The position numbers and the translations under genes were made by a program. A stretch of DNA of 64,000 nt from Aulostomus chinensis (taxonomy: Eukaryota > Chordata > Actinopteri > Syngnathiformes > Aulostomidae). Below the pieces are notes generated by a model, which was not told the DNA's origin, ran no database searches, and saw only the letters and a list, made by a program, of their open reading frames with translations. Where the stretch lies: the NCBI GenBank assembly GCA_037954235.1, contig JBBMOA010000002.1, positions 11,825,009 through 11,889,008 on the forward strand, in the 5' to 3' direction. Positions 36,328-47,278 of this stretch are shown here, one piece after another. The number at the start of each line of letters is the position of its first letter. Positions within the stretch are counted from its first letter, which is position 1.

Positions 36328-37229
36328 ATGCTTAATAGTGTGTAAAAACCATGCTTCACTTTAATATAAGTGTTTATTGCTGCATCTGTGGTGAGGACAT
36401 GGTTCCTTCATCTCCGAATTTTCTACACCACTAAGGTTTTATTCTGCTGTTAAAATGGCCGTTATTTTCTCAGGCCAGTATTGTTTTTCACCCCTGATAC
36501 CCGGCCCATATTTTCTTTTTATTAATTACTGTGTGGTTATTTGACTGAATTGATTTCTTTTCTCTCTTCGGACTGTAAAATAATTGTGACAGGGCAGAAC
36601 AAACTCAGTGCTCCTGGCTCAGCACCAGCGCTTTTATCAAAGACCAGTTTGTGTTCCAACATTAAAACCCAACCGAAGGGACATCCATTGTGTATTCCAG
36701 CTGTGTGTCGTGCCTCTGGGTTTGTCGTGTAACGAAAGGATGTCCACTAAAGGTACACCTGTGTATCACAGCTTCTCCACTAAGCCTCCTTCTCCTGATG
36801 CATTGTAGGAATTGAAATGTCAATTCTAAAAAGGCGCTGCAATCTCATTCTGGTTCACAAGCAGGAGGATGGAATCAGTGAGCCGAGAAGATACCACAGG
36901 TTTTGACTGCTTGGGAATTTTCTATGATGCACTGATTGTTTTTGTGCTGTACACATTCATATCCTATAAGTTAGGGGTTTCTGCGTCTGGCCCACAGCAT
37001 CACTTAAACTAAACAAGGAATCTTTTTCTCCGTGTGATTTTGGTTAAAGCATCACTGGATGATCTGCTACGCTCCATGAAGCCAGTGGCGGGGAGGAGTG
37101 TCCGACAGATCAGCAGCGGTGATTACTCGGAAGGTGTTGGCGTACATTGTTAAGCGTACGGCACCTGCATATTGGAAGCAATCGCAGCCCAACGTACGTC
37201 ATTACATGAGATAAATTGAGCAAATACTT
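36325..37229. other. intergenic DNA, no gene seen
   Basis: Short ORFs only. Confidence 0.5.
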
Positions 37230-37262
37230 GCGACAGTGCTAACCACTGCACCACCGGGCCTA
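37230..37262 (-). mobile_element. SINE head fragment
   Basis: On the minus strand GGCCCGGTGGTGCAGTGG then TTAGCACTGTCGC matches the A-box head of the plus-strand SINEs. The rest of the element is missing. Confidence 0.65.
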
Positions 37263-38117
37263 CAAAACGACAAAAATATCCTGGAAAATAGTATAGGTTG
37301 TACTGGAAATGCTTTATTTTATTCTATTTCACTTTTTATTTCTTTAAATAGGTAAACAGAAGTTAAATAGGTAATTTTCCGTAACATCAATGCCTCTGAA
37401 AGTTGGGTGCAATCCACCAGTAAACCAAAGGAAGAAGAAGAAGCTCTTCCTCTGTCCCGCTCTGCCTCCCTGCTGGGGGGGTTCCTACCCCTGAGGCAGG
37501 CTGACTGGCAGCTGAGCTGCTGGGGTGTGATGCAATGTCATCTAGAAAGTTCTATACCAAAAGGAAGCAAAGAAACTATCGTCTTTACCAAATATGTACA
37601 TTTCCTCCCTTATGCAAAAAAGCCCCTGTTGAAAGTCACTTTATTTCGTGCATATTGTTGAAGCTTTTTGCTTTACATTGCTATATGTTATGGACTTATG
37701 GAGTGACTCCACGCACAAGCAGCAGGCCAAAGGAAGGGAGTGACAGGGTGGAGGACCAAGTGTTCACATGGAGTGAAGAAGATTGTGTTCCAGGATCGCT
37801 GCACTGTAAATCTAAAAGTAAAACATGCACTGCGCTCTTCCAGTTACCCACTGCACCAAGGGTCAAACAAGACCAACACATCCCACAACATTCCAATCAA
37901 TTTTCTCCCTGAATCAAAAAACTTCAATGTATGTTTCTTTTTTTTTAACTGATAAGATGCAGATACTTGCGAGATCCAAACATGGCTCAGAGACAGAATT
38001 AGTTCATCTATTAAATTCTGCAATTCCTATTTCATGATAATTCAAAAGAAAGATATAAAGAATTGAACAATTTCAAGATTTTCTACAATTATTCCTCTCT
38101 GTTTCAACAGCCTAGTG
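37263..38117. other. intergenic DNA, no gene seen
   Basis: A 125-codon ORF at 37535-37912 (+) shows no family motif. Confidence 0.5.
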
Positions 38118-38132
38118 CAGTGGTTCTCAAAC
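38118..38132 (+). mobile_element. hAT terminal-repeat-like sequence
   Basis: CAGTGGTTCTCAAAC is the terminal repeat of several vertebrate hAT families. A matching right end was not found; AT-rich sequence with GTGACCCCCAATTTT follows at about 38380. Probably a decayed copy. Confidence 0.35.
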
Positions 38133-38609
38133 AACACCGTAACAACAGTCAAGTATAACTTCAACTGAAAGAAACATCAATATTATTACCATTCTTTTTA
38201 CTTTTTAATATTTTTTTGTGCAAATTAAAAACAACTTCCATTTTTTCCTTGAAAAAAAATACAAATAAACCCAACAACGCAGCTTCCTGAAACAATACTT
38301 TTCCGAATAAAACAGAATGTTCAATTCAATATTCAAATCAATGCTGGAGAGTTTGGGAATTTGAGGGGCTGAGTAATTGTGACCCCCAATTTTAAAATGA
38401 TTTACTTTCATAAGTTTGTTTTTTTTTTGCATATCTTTTTGTATCGCAGTGATATAGTGAATTTTAGAAAGAAAGAAAAAAACATGCCCACTTCATATTG
38501 GCTTTCTCAATACTGTATCAGTATTCGCATTTATTATTAAAATTACTATCATGATATGAGTATTGTTCTTGTACCAAGCACCATATTCATACTGATAACT
38601 TGATAATCT

Positions 38610-38684
38610 TTCAGTCATTACTCAGAGCTCATGACCATGGGTGCTGGTTGGAACACAGATTGACGGGTAAATTGAGAGCTTTGC
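38610..38684 (-). pseudogene. non-LTR retrotransposon reverse transcriptase, C-terminal scrap
   Basis: The minus strand encodes AKLSIYPSICVPTSTHGHEL, then a stop, then VMTE. This matches the segment after the RT domain of a widespread fish LINE (AKLSIYRSIYVPTLTYGHEL.VMTE), which I associate with the RTE/Rex group. It is only about 75 bp with one stop replacing the expected Trp, so it is debris. Confidence 0.65.
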
Positions 38685-39354
38685 CTTCTGGCACCACAAC
38701 GGACCGGTTTAGCGCCTGCATCACTGCGGTGATAGTTTGGTTGTTATTATGGATTGTTGTCTCTGGTTTGATGTCTCTTTGAATTCACTGAGTCTGAGTT
38801 GAGATAGAAGATAATTTTTTTCTTGCTGGGACCTGTTGGTCTAAACACAAATGCGTTTAGACCAGGCTGCAATTAAAAATATCCTGTTCGACTTGTTCGA
38901 AATGAGGCTGTCTCTAGTTCGCTCTGTAAGTCCAGGAACAACAGGTATAATGAGATGTACTGGAAACAGAGTTGATGAGACTGGAGATGAGAGCAGTGCT
39001 TACATGTCCCCTGAGACTGAAATAAATGAACTGTGAAGATTTTAGTGGTTTAAGATCCTAAAATAATTTACATGTGGGACTCAAGCATGACCTGAAAATA
39101 TATATTTAACATGTCCAATACCAGCTGGTACTTCAGAACAATCACAACTCTTCTGACTGAGGGTACTTACTCAAGACCTCTCCTGAATTTTGCACTCTTC
39201 TTCTACTCTGTTACAGCCACAGTATAACATGCAGGGGTGAGTAAAATATTCACGGCCTAAACGGAGTTCCATTAAAAAAAGGAGGAGAGGGGAGCTGTCA
39301 AAATCCCATATTAAATAAAGAAAACGACGTCTGAAGGCAGTTTCACTCTGGACG
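38685..39354. other. intergenic DNA, no gene seen
   Basis: Short ORFs only. Confidence 0.5.
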
Positions 39355-39720
39355 CGGCAGACGCGGCGCGGGGTGGGGCGCAAGCACGCACAGCGCTACC
39401 AAGTCGCTGGGCTTGGTTTGCGCTCATGTGACGTCACAGCGCGCCCACATACACAATGAATGGACTTCCCCCCGCGCAGCCTGCTTCTTGCGCGTCTTGC
39501 GCATCTCTGCATTCGAGGCGTTTTTGGTTGGCTGACAGACGGACACGTGGGTCACGTGACCAGCATTGTTAGTTTTGATTGGTTAAAACCACACGCGTTC
39601 TGCTTTCACGGAACAAAAAAAAGAGAAAGAAAACAAAACTTCATCGGCGGCGGCGCTTTTTTTTTTTTAAACGCGTGCGTACAGTTCCGGCAATACTTTT
39701 AAGCCACTTTCACCCCTGAT
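39355..39720. promoter_or_regulatory. orphan CpG-rich promoter-like block
   Basis: CpG is dense here compared with several kb on each side. Visible motifs are a full CRE (TGACGTCA, 39429-39436), an NRF1-like TTGCGCAT near 39490-39500, two CACGTG E-boxes (39544-39549 and 39553-39558, the second inside GTCACGTGAC, a perfect CLEAR-type palindrome) and an inverted CCAAT box (GATTGGTT, 39577-39584). No recognisable coding exon adjoins. It could be the promoter of a non-coding RNA, of a distal chst1 first exon, or of a gene whose body lies outside what I can recognise. Confidence 0.45.
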
Positions 39721-40620
39721 GACGTGCGCTCGTATAACGTTGTTTGTACAACCATCTTTTAAAAAAATTCAACAATCTGAAATGCTAAAAATTCCCTTGA
39801 CAATTAAATGGAAAAGCTTAATTGCGATTTAAAGTTGGTGCTGGTTCAAGGGATATTCAACTTGTGATGGGAAGCAGGGGGTCTTGCTCTGCTCCTCTAA
39901 ACTGCACTTGTTGGCTCATCAGTTTGGGATTGACATGCAGTTCAATTCACCAGCACAGGAAAAATGCACTGGTTGGAACTTAGCAATGACACCTGCACTG
40001 CACTCTGCAGTCATGGTACTTTTAACACGGTGAAAGTGAGTAAAACCACTGCTTGCAATACTGCCAGTGCTACATACAGGAAAGGTGCTCTCAGAGGGTC
40101 TGAACAGACCACCAGTGGAGCAGACATTCAAACACAGCCTCCTTTTATCACTTACTAGTCTAAACACACATGGGTTATTCACATTAGGAGATGCCCTTGG
40201 ATCTCTTTTCAGCATTACCACATTTAAAATACCTCTTTTCAGGTCAGAGTGAGGCCCCAGTGAGACATAAAAGATAAGACAACCGCGTAGAGAACCCTGA
40301 CACCCAACCACTGGAAAAGAAACCATAAAGGCCCTATAGGTTTGTGGATGGGTGCTCCCTCCTCATGTAAATGATATAGTGGCCACCCCAGCACATCCTC
40401 CCATTCATGCTGCTACTGCTGTGCTGAATGGCTTTCCCAGAGGAACAAGGGGTTAAGGACGGTAATGTGGTGGGCATAGGGGGGAGGGCCGGGGGCTTTA
40501 CACACCGAGGTTGTTGGGTGAAAGGGAACCTTGCTCCAGGCAAGGATTGGGTAAAAAAAAAAAAAAAAATCCCTCTGCGTCTTGGGTTTGTGTCGCTCTT
40601 TAATCCCTCCCTCCTCATAA
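39721..40620. other. intergenic DNA, no gene seen
   Basis: A 135-codon minus-strand ORF at 39919-40326 has no recognised motif and no splice or promoter support. Confidence 0.5.
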
Positions 40621-40711
40621 CCCCCCCCCCCCCCCCCTTTTGACCTTGTTGTTTTTCACCCCACTCCCAGCTTTTTCAATAAAATGGGGTTCAGTCGGGG
40701 GGGGGGGGGGG
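40621..40711. repeat. C17 and G15 homopolymers 59 bp apart
   Basis: Seventeen C at 40621-40637 and fifteen G at 40697-40711 on the same strand, able to pair as a hairpin with a 59-nt loop. Confidence 0.9.
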
Positions 40712-40879
40712 CGGATTGTTGCTGTCACACATTTATGTTGAATAGGAGCACAACGCTGGCGGTGGCTGCTCCCAGACACCTGAATCAGGCCTCACCCACC
40801 GTAGACAACCATCAGCTCGTCTCTGCCTGGAGAATCAGCGCGACGCAGCAGCCAAGCTCAGCAAACTGCTACAATATCT

Positions 40880-41182
40880 CTAACATTCCCAAATCATACA
40901 CACAGGTCAAAAAAGACCCATTCATCCAAGTGTGATTTAAAATTAAATTACTCAATGCTATAATAATTATTGGTTTCAAGTAATGACTTTCGCAGCGAGC
41001 GAGGCCAAACACTGATGTACTTCATGTTTTGTTTGTCCTTTTGTCACGCACACACTTACGTCTGACAACAGACAACATGGCTATTGAACTGAACTCTATC
41101 TGTAGTTTAGCAACTGTAAACTGTTGAAATGTGACCAAAGTAAAATACAACTGAACACATCACGAGGGCACAAACTGCCGTC
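40880..41182. other. possible left flank of the piggyBac element
   Basis: GGTCAAAAAAGACCCATT at 40907 resembles the subterminal GGTCAAAAGTGGCCCGTT of the opposite end (read from 42825 backwards). No TTAA followed by a CCCTTT end is visible, so the left terminus is degraded or lost. Confidence 0.3.
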
Positions 41183-41990
41183 TCAATTTTTACATGCCTC
41201 ACAAATGATCACTAAGTGTTTGTGCTCCCTGCACACAGGCCTGGAGCACTGGGAACACCAGCTGCTGACTATTCTGTCTTTGGAGAGTGGGAGGATCGCA
41301 CACCTCTTCCTCTTCCTTTGGCCCTCCTGTCTGATGGCATCTTGTGGCTGGGGGGTGGCTGTGTTTTGTTTTTATAACCAACATCTTCCCATTGCCTCAG
41401 TAATGTGCTCTTGGAGTTTGGCCATACCCTCCATGCACCTCGTCATATGTGGCATGACGAGCTCTTTGCCCAGCTCCTTGATAAATAGCCGGCGCGCATT
41501 GCTCACACCACCCATATCATCAGGGTGTTGTGCGGTGAAGTTGGTGTCGGCGTTGAGGGTGGCAGCATCCAGCATATTGTACCAGAGAACCATGGGCCAC
41601 CTCCGTGTTCTCCGCTGGCACGAGTAGTTGCTAACCATCCGATCCACAGTGTCACTCCTCCTTTTGTTTTGTTGTAACACTGGATCACGTCTGGTTTCTT
41701 CTGACTGCTGTCATCCACTGCTTTGTCATCAAGCACGGAGCTCAGAGGACAACAGCCTTTCCCTTCATCTGCACGCAGCTCACCATGGTCATGTTGCCAC
41801 TGAATCCAGATTCTGAGCTATGACTCTCCTGTGATTTGGAGGGCTTCGTGATAGGTGGTGTGTCCAGCTTGTTCTGGCAAAGAGGCCCAATAATGGTCAG
41901 GTTCTTCTTGAGGAGCTTCTCAGCCAGAGGGACACTGGTGAAGAAGTTATGATTGTGATTGTGATGTTGCAGTGAGAGGGGGAAAGATTA
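41183..41990 (-). pseudogene. piggyBac-type transposase pseudogene (C-terminal half)
   Basis: Read from about 41990 downwards the minus strand encodes NFFTSVPLAEKLLKKNLTII, then GNMTMVSCVQMKGKAVVL followed by a stop, then DDKAVDDSSQKKPDVIQCYN and KTKGGV. A one-base loss follows, then DTVDRMVSNYSCQRRTRRWP, MVLWYNMLDAATLNA, NARRLFIKELGKELVMPH, and a short frame break before KRKRCAILPLSKDRIVSSWC. The tail C-SQ-C, C-RE-H, C-EA-C is the Cys-rich zinc finger that ends piggyBac (PGBD4-like) transposases; it stops at 41183-41185. The first half of the protein, with the first catalytic Asp, is missing. piggyBac enzymes cut and paste at TTAA. At least two frameshifts and one stop make it non-functional. 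Confidence 0.85.
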
Positions 41991-42399
41991 CGCAACATCA
42001 AATTCTCAAAAATTCGAACACCTAAATCTGTTGCATTGCACTGCATTCTACTCGATTCTACTATTTTGCAAATAGAGAAATCAACTAAAAAAATAAAATA
42101 CGCATGAAAGATTGGGGGAAATGATGTAGGTTATCAAATATTATGTACAGTTATCTTTAACAATTATCATCAAATATTGTCTCCATTAACATTAGAACAA
42201 TTGAAAAACAATACTTACATGTATTGGATGGGCAAAGGGAGCTGTGGTGAACATTTCACAGTTTCACGCCAAATGCTACAGTAAATGCATGCGGGTCGTT
42301 CCTGACCCGTGTGTGTGAACTTGATGGAGAACTACAAAAGCTGCGCTTGTTCACAACGTTAGAAAGGAAAAATAAAAACGATGATTTGTGCTAAACGTA

Positions 42400-42547
42400 C
42401 AGCACCACTGGACTCACTGCACTGCCCTTTATTCTTGTCTATCCTGTTTTTTTTAATTTTCTGTTTTTTATTTATCTGTTTATGCTGCTGTGTGACAGAC
42501 TGTGTCCAACTACATTTCATTGTGCAGAAATGTTCAGTGACAATAAA
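42400..42547 (+). mobile_element. LINE 3'-end-like insertion
   Basis: A T-rich run, CTGCTGTGTGACAGACTG, ACATTTCATTGTGCAG and GACAATAAAC resemble the 3' end of a fish LINE with an AATAAA signal at 42542-42547. It would be nested inside the piggyBac element. This is pattern memory only. Confidence 0.35.
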
Positions 42548-42804
42548 CAAACCGCAAACAAAAACAAGATATTTACTGCGTTCTTAGAATAGTAAATGAT
42601 GACATGAATTTATTTCAAAGATATATCATAGAAACACTCAGCCATACATGAAATAACATAGAAAATGAATAAAGGGTTTTTATTCAAAAAGTAAGAAAGC
42701 AAAAAATAAAATAAGGATGTATGATGACAAGTTAATTGAGGAATACCTTGAATACTGAATGATGAAATTAATTTACTGCAAAGATATAGAAAGAAAAACT
42801 CAAA

Positions 42805-42843
42805 CGGGCCACTTTTGACCCATGTTGTGCACCAAAGGGTTAA
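42805..42843 (-). mobile_element. piggyBac right terminus with TTAA target
   Basis: Read backwards the end is CCCTTTGGTGCACAACATGG then GTCAAAAGTGGCCCG, immediately next to TTAA at 42840-42843. CCCTTT-type ends beside TTAA are characteristic of piggyBac elements, and the transposase relic about 850 bp away on the same strand agrees. Confidence 0.7.
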
Positions 42844-43139
42844 CATGAGCAGAAGAGGACGCCATCCTCTGTTCTGATCCTACAGGGTCCCTGAGAATAT
42901 TCACATACTGATTTGAGCACTGATTGCCATGGCAACAACAACAAAACAAATGGGTCAGCCTAGACAATAGCCTCAGACAATACTTTGGAACTTTTTTTTC
43001 TTTTAAATGTATCTTCATGAATGCATCACGACAGAGCCCCAAAATTCCCAGACCTGTACCCCCACACCGAAGTTGCTGGTGCCAGAGACGAACACACAGA
43101 GGCTGAACACAGACCCCTTGAGGGCGTTTTTAGATGTTA
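42844..43139. other. intergenic DNA, no gene seen
   Basis: Short ORFs only. Confidence 0.5.
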
Positions 43140-43405
43140 TGGGCTGTAGGTTTGGGAGTCTTTATTTTACATGAGTGATTGTTCAGTTTGGTAGCTTATG
43201 TGTGTCTGTTTCAGTCCACTGGTGTGTTTCTTGTTTGTGTCTCCACCTGTGTTTTAGTCCGCTCGTGTTCAGTTCCTGTTCTATTTTGTTCGCTCCTCAC
43301 TCCCGTGCCTTTAAAATCACTTCAGCTTTTGCATTCCTTTTGATAATTAAAGCTTGGGTTTAATCGAGTCCTGCCTGGCCTGCTCTCTGTTCTCTACATT
43401 TAGGT
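43140..43405 (+). repeat. LTR-like or unclassified interspersed repeat
   Basis: TTCCTGT, CACCTGTGTTT, 'CCTTTAAAATCACTTCAGC', an AATTAAAGC signal-like site and TTTAGGTCCTGCC occur in an order seen at the 3' end of some fish LTR-like repeats and loosely in 6107-6930 and 60185-60720. No paired copy is present. Confidence 0.3.
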
Positions 43406-44450
43406 CCTGCCGCCACCACCACATGACGTGTAAAACAAACATATTAGCCTGTCAGGGAGCTTGGCAGGTCACTCAGAACAGAGCCCTTTAAATTGTCTTA
43501 TCGCCATAATTACACAATCTAATGTTACTCTGTCAGCGTAGAAAATTAAAAAAATAAGGTTTGATGGGTATCCTGCAGGGACAGAATGATTTTCTTTTCA
43601 TTCCCCTTTAGCTCTCTTAGATAAGGCACAAGTCTTTAATCTGGCATTTAGGACATCCGTCACAAGTAAATGAATCATCCCACAAGCACTTCACATGCCA
43701 GCCAGAACAGAAGATAAAATCATCGAGGTGCAAACTCGTAGAGAAAATGACAGACAACATGCACTCGCTGGCAATGAGGCAAACAAGAATAGCGCTCTGG
43801 ATTGTGTTTTCATTTTTGGCCCACGGTTGCAAATTTTTCAAGCACAGAAGAAAAGTATCAGAGCATAATCACGCTTTATGTTGAACAAACTTTGGCTTTG
43901 ACGAGGCAGATTTGGCCATGTTACATCAGATTTTGCAGTGGAAATAAATAGTGAGAGACATGCTCGTTGCGTTTCTTTCTTAGAGCAAGATGAGAGTGTT
44001 GCAACCATCCCACCACGGCGTGAGCGTTTATCTGGTAATTGGTCGTTGTAAAAAAAGTGGCCAAGGAAATGAGTCAGACAATCTGCCCGAAGATTTACCG
44101 GTAGTAGCCTCTTTGGAACATTGAATTCATGTAAGTTGCTGTGTTTGAGCTGGCATGAGCGGTTTGTCACCTCCTTCTCTTCCTCATTCTAAGTTACTTT
44201 TATTGGCTTGCGACTCTCTCTGTGTGTTCTGAAGTCACAGAGAAGTCACGCAGGAATGGAAACATCCTCGTGAGCTGGAGCGATTACACGGTAAACAGAA
44301 AAATAACACTTGGTTTGCATTGCTTTTAGACTTAAGTAATTAAAATAAATAGATCGGTTTTTTGTTGTTGTAAAAGTTTGGCCATAGAATAAACCCAACA
44401 TTAATTATTGAATATTCCTCAACGGTAACCAAAGATCAGTGGCGGTGGGT
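43406..44450. other. intergenic DNA, no gene seen
   Basis: A 110-codon minus ORF at 43838-44170 is not recognised. Confidence 0.5.
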
Positions 44451-44567
44451 GCCACGTCGTGACCCGTCCATCCCTTTCCCCCTATCCCAGCGGCTTGGCT
44501 CCAGCCCCCCCGACCCTTAACAGGATAAGCGGAAGAAAATAGATGGATGGATGGATGGATGGATGGA
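44451..44567 (+). mobile_element. 3' body and (GATG)n tail of the SINE/LINE family
   Basis: GACCCGTCCATCCCTTTCCC, CTATCCCAGCGGCTTGGCTC, CAGCCCCCCC, AACAGGATAAGCGGAAGAAA and a GATGGATGG tail (44541-44567) match the 3' part of the other copies. The tRNA-like head is missing. Confidence 0.75.
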
Positions 44568-46635
44568 CTTTGCCATGTCATCATTATATTTATTACAGAT
44601 GATTATAAAATTTTGATTGTGTCCTTTTTAGAGAGCAGAAGCTGTCATCTTTCTAACATTGTCCCAGTACTGATGTACATGGTCCTGAGTATTGTGATAT
44701 GATCGAAATCGTTATGCATTTCTTGCTCTGAGGTCTAACTCGCAACCCTCCGTATTCTTCATATTGTGATAAATATCGATATATGGATCTACTACCACTG
44801 CTATGTGCCATTAGATCATTTAATATGTTTAACATCATCTTTGTGTCATAGAATGTTCATATATTTCATGGGTATTTATATTCATTCAAACTTCACGTCA
44901 AGTGTTTCCCCTTTTCCTTCAATTGCATTCATGTCTTGAACAGCTTCTGCACTCGCTTAACAAAGATTAATGGTACATGAGGCTGTTGGTTGCAGGAGAA
45001 CTGCTGAAAAAGGAAATGTCTCCAACTGTTAAAATGTGAATTCGACTTAATCCTGCTTCAGCACTTTACAAAGACAACTGTCATAACCCGAAACCCTTCT
45101 TTAATCTCCTCCACTCACCGTGATGTCAATAAACCTGTAAGAGAACAGGTCTTTTTGTTCCTGTATGCATGTGCATGCCTGTGTGTACGTTTCTAGAGCC
45201 ACGTGGATGATTTTGCCAAGGCTAGAAAGTCATTTATCAAATGTATAACCCCATACATATGGATGCTCAGAGAGATACGATGTGTACTTGATTAAAAAAG
45301 ACCTTTGACAAAGCAGCCAGCGCAGCAGAATGACAGATGAAGCTCTGAGGGTTTACACTTCGCTAAGCTCGTCCTGAGGGACCTCGGTCCAGCCGGAATT
45401 TCAAGTAGTCTGGGGCGTCTAGCAGTACTGTTGAAGCTCCAAAACTGGAAAGATGGGAGCCTTAAAAGTTCATACATATTCTGATTGGGCTTATCTTGAT
45501 TTTGGTGAATACCAAATGGTAGCCAAAGTAGTTTCCTTTGTCATCAAAAAACAAAACAAAAAAACACACAGACACAAATGATAGTCATATAATTGTAAAG
45601 TAGGCAATGTTTAGCCTTATTCTCTTTATCCTGGTCCTCAAAAAAAAACCAAAATACTGTCATCTGAATAAAAAAAAGTCTTAATTCGATTAAAGAGAAT
45701 GAGAACGTGTTTTAATTAACTCTAATGTGACGTTTATTTTTGGGTAATGACACAAAATGAAATGAAAGAAATGTTTATCAGAAGGTCAGGTTAGAGCAGC
45801 AGTATTGTTCTGTGAGGAGCCTCCATTTTTGCTCTTTATAGCTACGTCATTCCCATGTCTGTTCATTTGAAACTTTATCATTCATGTACCGAGGTTTAAC
45901 ACTTGACGTGAAAACAGAGCAGCTTCCTTTCCAAAATGTCTGTTCTACTGTTTATATCTGCCTGTTTTGGTTATTGATTCCTATAATGTCTGTGACCACA
46001 ACAGTAAAAATAAAGAGTGCGCAGAGATTTGCAGTAAATGAGAACTGTTGCCAGAGACGTCAGTGACAGCAGAACCACATGGTTCATGTTAAATACAAGG
46101 CTATCCCTTGAAATCCTGTTGAGCAAAGAGCTCCATGTTTTGAATGAATATGACACAAAAAGCCACCTTCTTCCATTACAAATCCCTTCATGGCCGGCCA
46201 AGGAGGAATAGCCCCGCATTGTAATGCACTGAAAGGCTATCATGCTGCTGCAGATGCATGGCTTCAATGTGGGAGTGCGTCCCTCAACATGGCTTCCACA
46301 AGCCAGCTTCATCCACATCAATACTCTGGGGACAGCCATGGAATAAGAGCTGAGGGCTGCTTCCTCACCAGACCCCTCTGGCACCGCTCTACACACAGCC
46401 AGGGGCTCTTCATCTGCAGGGGTGAGACAGTGCGCCAGCAACTTAAGGGAGAGCGCTGGAGAGGCAACTGTATATACGCACAACTAGAAAACACTCAGAG
46501 AGCGTGAATCTCTGCTGACGTGAACTTTTGGCCGCTGGCTCTTTGATGCTGGGGTCCAAGTTAAAGCTACATGCACAGTGTGTTTTGGTCCTGTCGAGGG
46601 AGAGGCAGTGAAACCAGCTAATATTTGGATTTCAC
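44568..46635. other. intergenic DNA, no gene seen
   Basis: Contains a 170-codon minus ORF (45971-46483). It has no domain, no compositional bias and no flanking splice logic, and is treated as chance. Confidence 0.5.
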
Positions 46636-47034
46636 ATAAAGGAGCAGGGGCGGTACGGTGGTGCAGTGGTCAGCACTGTGGCCTCACAGCAAGGAGGTTC
46701 CAGGTTCCAGTCCCAGCTCCATCACAGGATCTTTCTGTGTGAGTCTCCATGTTCTCCCTGTTCCTGTGTGGGTTCTCTCTGGTACTCCAGCTTCCTCCCA
46801 CAGTCCAAAGACATCAAGAGGGGACGAGGCTGATTGATACTCTAAATTGACCGTAGGTGTGACTGTGAGAGTGAATGGTTGTCTGTCTCTATGTGTTGGT
46901 CCTGTGATGGACTGGTGACCTGTCCAGGGTGAACCCCGCCTCTCACCTGAAGGCTGCTGGGATAGGCTCCACCCTCCCCCCGTGACCCTTAATAGGATAA
47001 GCAGTAGAAAATGGATGGATGGATAAAGGAGCAG
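46636..47034. repeat. 12-bp target site duplications flanking SINE copy 2
   Basis: ATAAAGGAGCAG at 46636-46647 and 47023-47034, a perfect direct repeat hugging the element. Confidence 0.92.
46648..47022 (+). mobile_element. tRNA-derived SINE, copy 2, full length
   Basis: Head GGGCGGTACGGTGGTGCAGT with A box and GGTTCCAGTCC as B-box-like; body nearly identical to copies 1 and 3; 3' part CCAGGGTGAACCCCGCCTCT, GGGATAGGCTCCACC, AGGATAAGCAGTAGAAAATG and a GATGG tail. Perfect 12-bp duplications show where both ends are. It lies about 1.8 kb upstream of the inferred chst1 start. The partner LINE is unknown; RTE/Rex3-type elements, which end in GATG repeats, are candidates. Confidence 0.9.
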
Positions 47035-47058
47035 ACTAATGCTGCACAGGAAATAATC

Positions 47059-47083
47059 ACTTCCTGTAACCACCAGGTGGCGC
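47059..47083 (+). promoter_or_regulatory. CTCF/ETS-like module copy 4
   Basis: The reverse complement reads GCGCCACCTGGTGG, TT, ACAGGAAGT. The plus-strand core CCACCAGGTGGCGC (47070-47083) is a full match to the CTCF consensus. It lies just after the SINE and about 1.8 kb upstream of the chst1 promoter. Confidence 0.5.
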
Positions 47084-47196
47084 TTTTACTGCAACTTAAA
47101 TTCAGCCTTTGAGGTGTCTTAAACACACAAACAGAAAAGCTAACAGACAATAACATAAAGCAGTGACAGCTGGATATGGGATAAGCTATGATTGGA

Positions 47197-47199
<3 letters not shown>

Positions 47200-47277
<78 letters not shown>
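47200..47277. repeat. (TG)39 microsatellite
   Basis: Uninterrupted for 78 bp. The longest pure dinucleotide tract in the window. Confidence 0.97.

Positions 47278-47278
<1 letters not shown>

Noticed and set aside
41124..41627. 167-codon plus-strand ORF
   Set aside because: It is antisense to the piggyBac transposase relic, whose minus-strand reading has clear family motifs.
45971..46483. 170-codon minus-strand ORF
   Set aside because: No domain, signal, bias or splice context; a frame of this length is expected by chance in 64 kb.
46648..46760. Possible tRNA gene (A and B boxes)
   Set aside because: No cloverleaf can be drawn, and the same sequence recurs with a common body and tail, so it is a SINE head.
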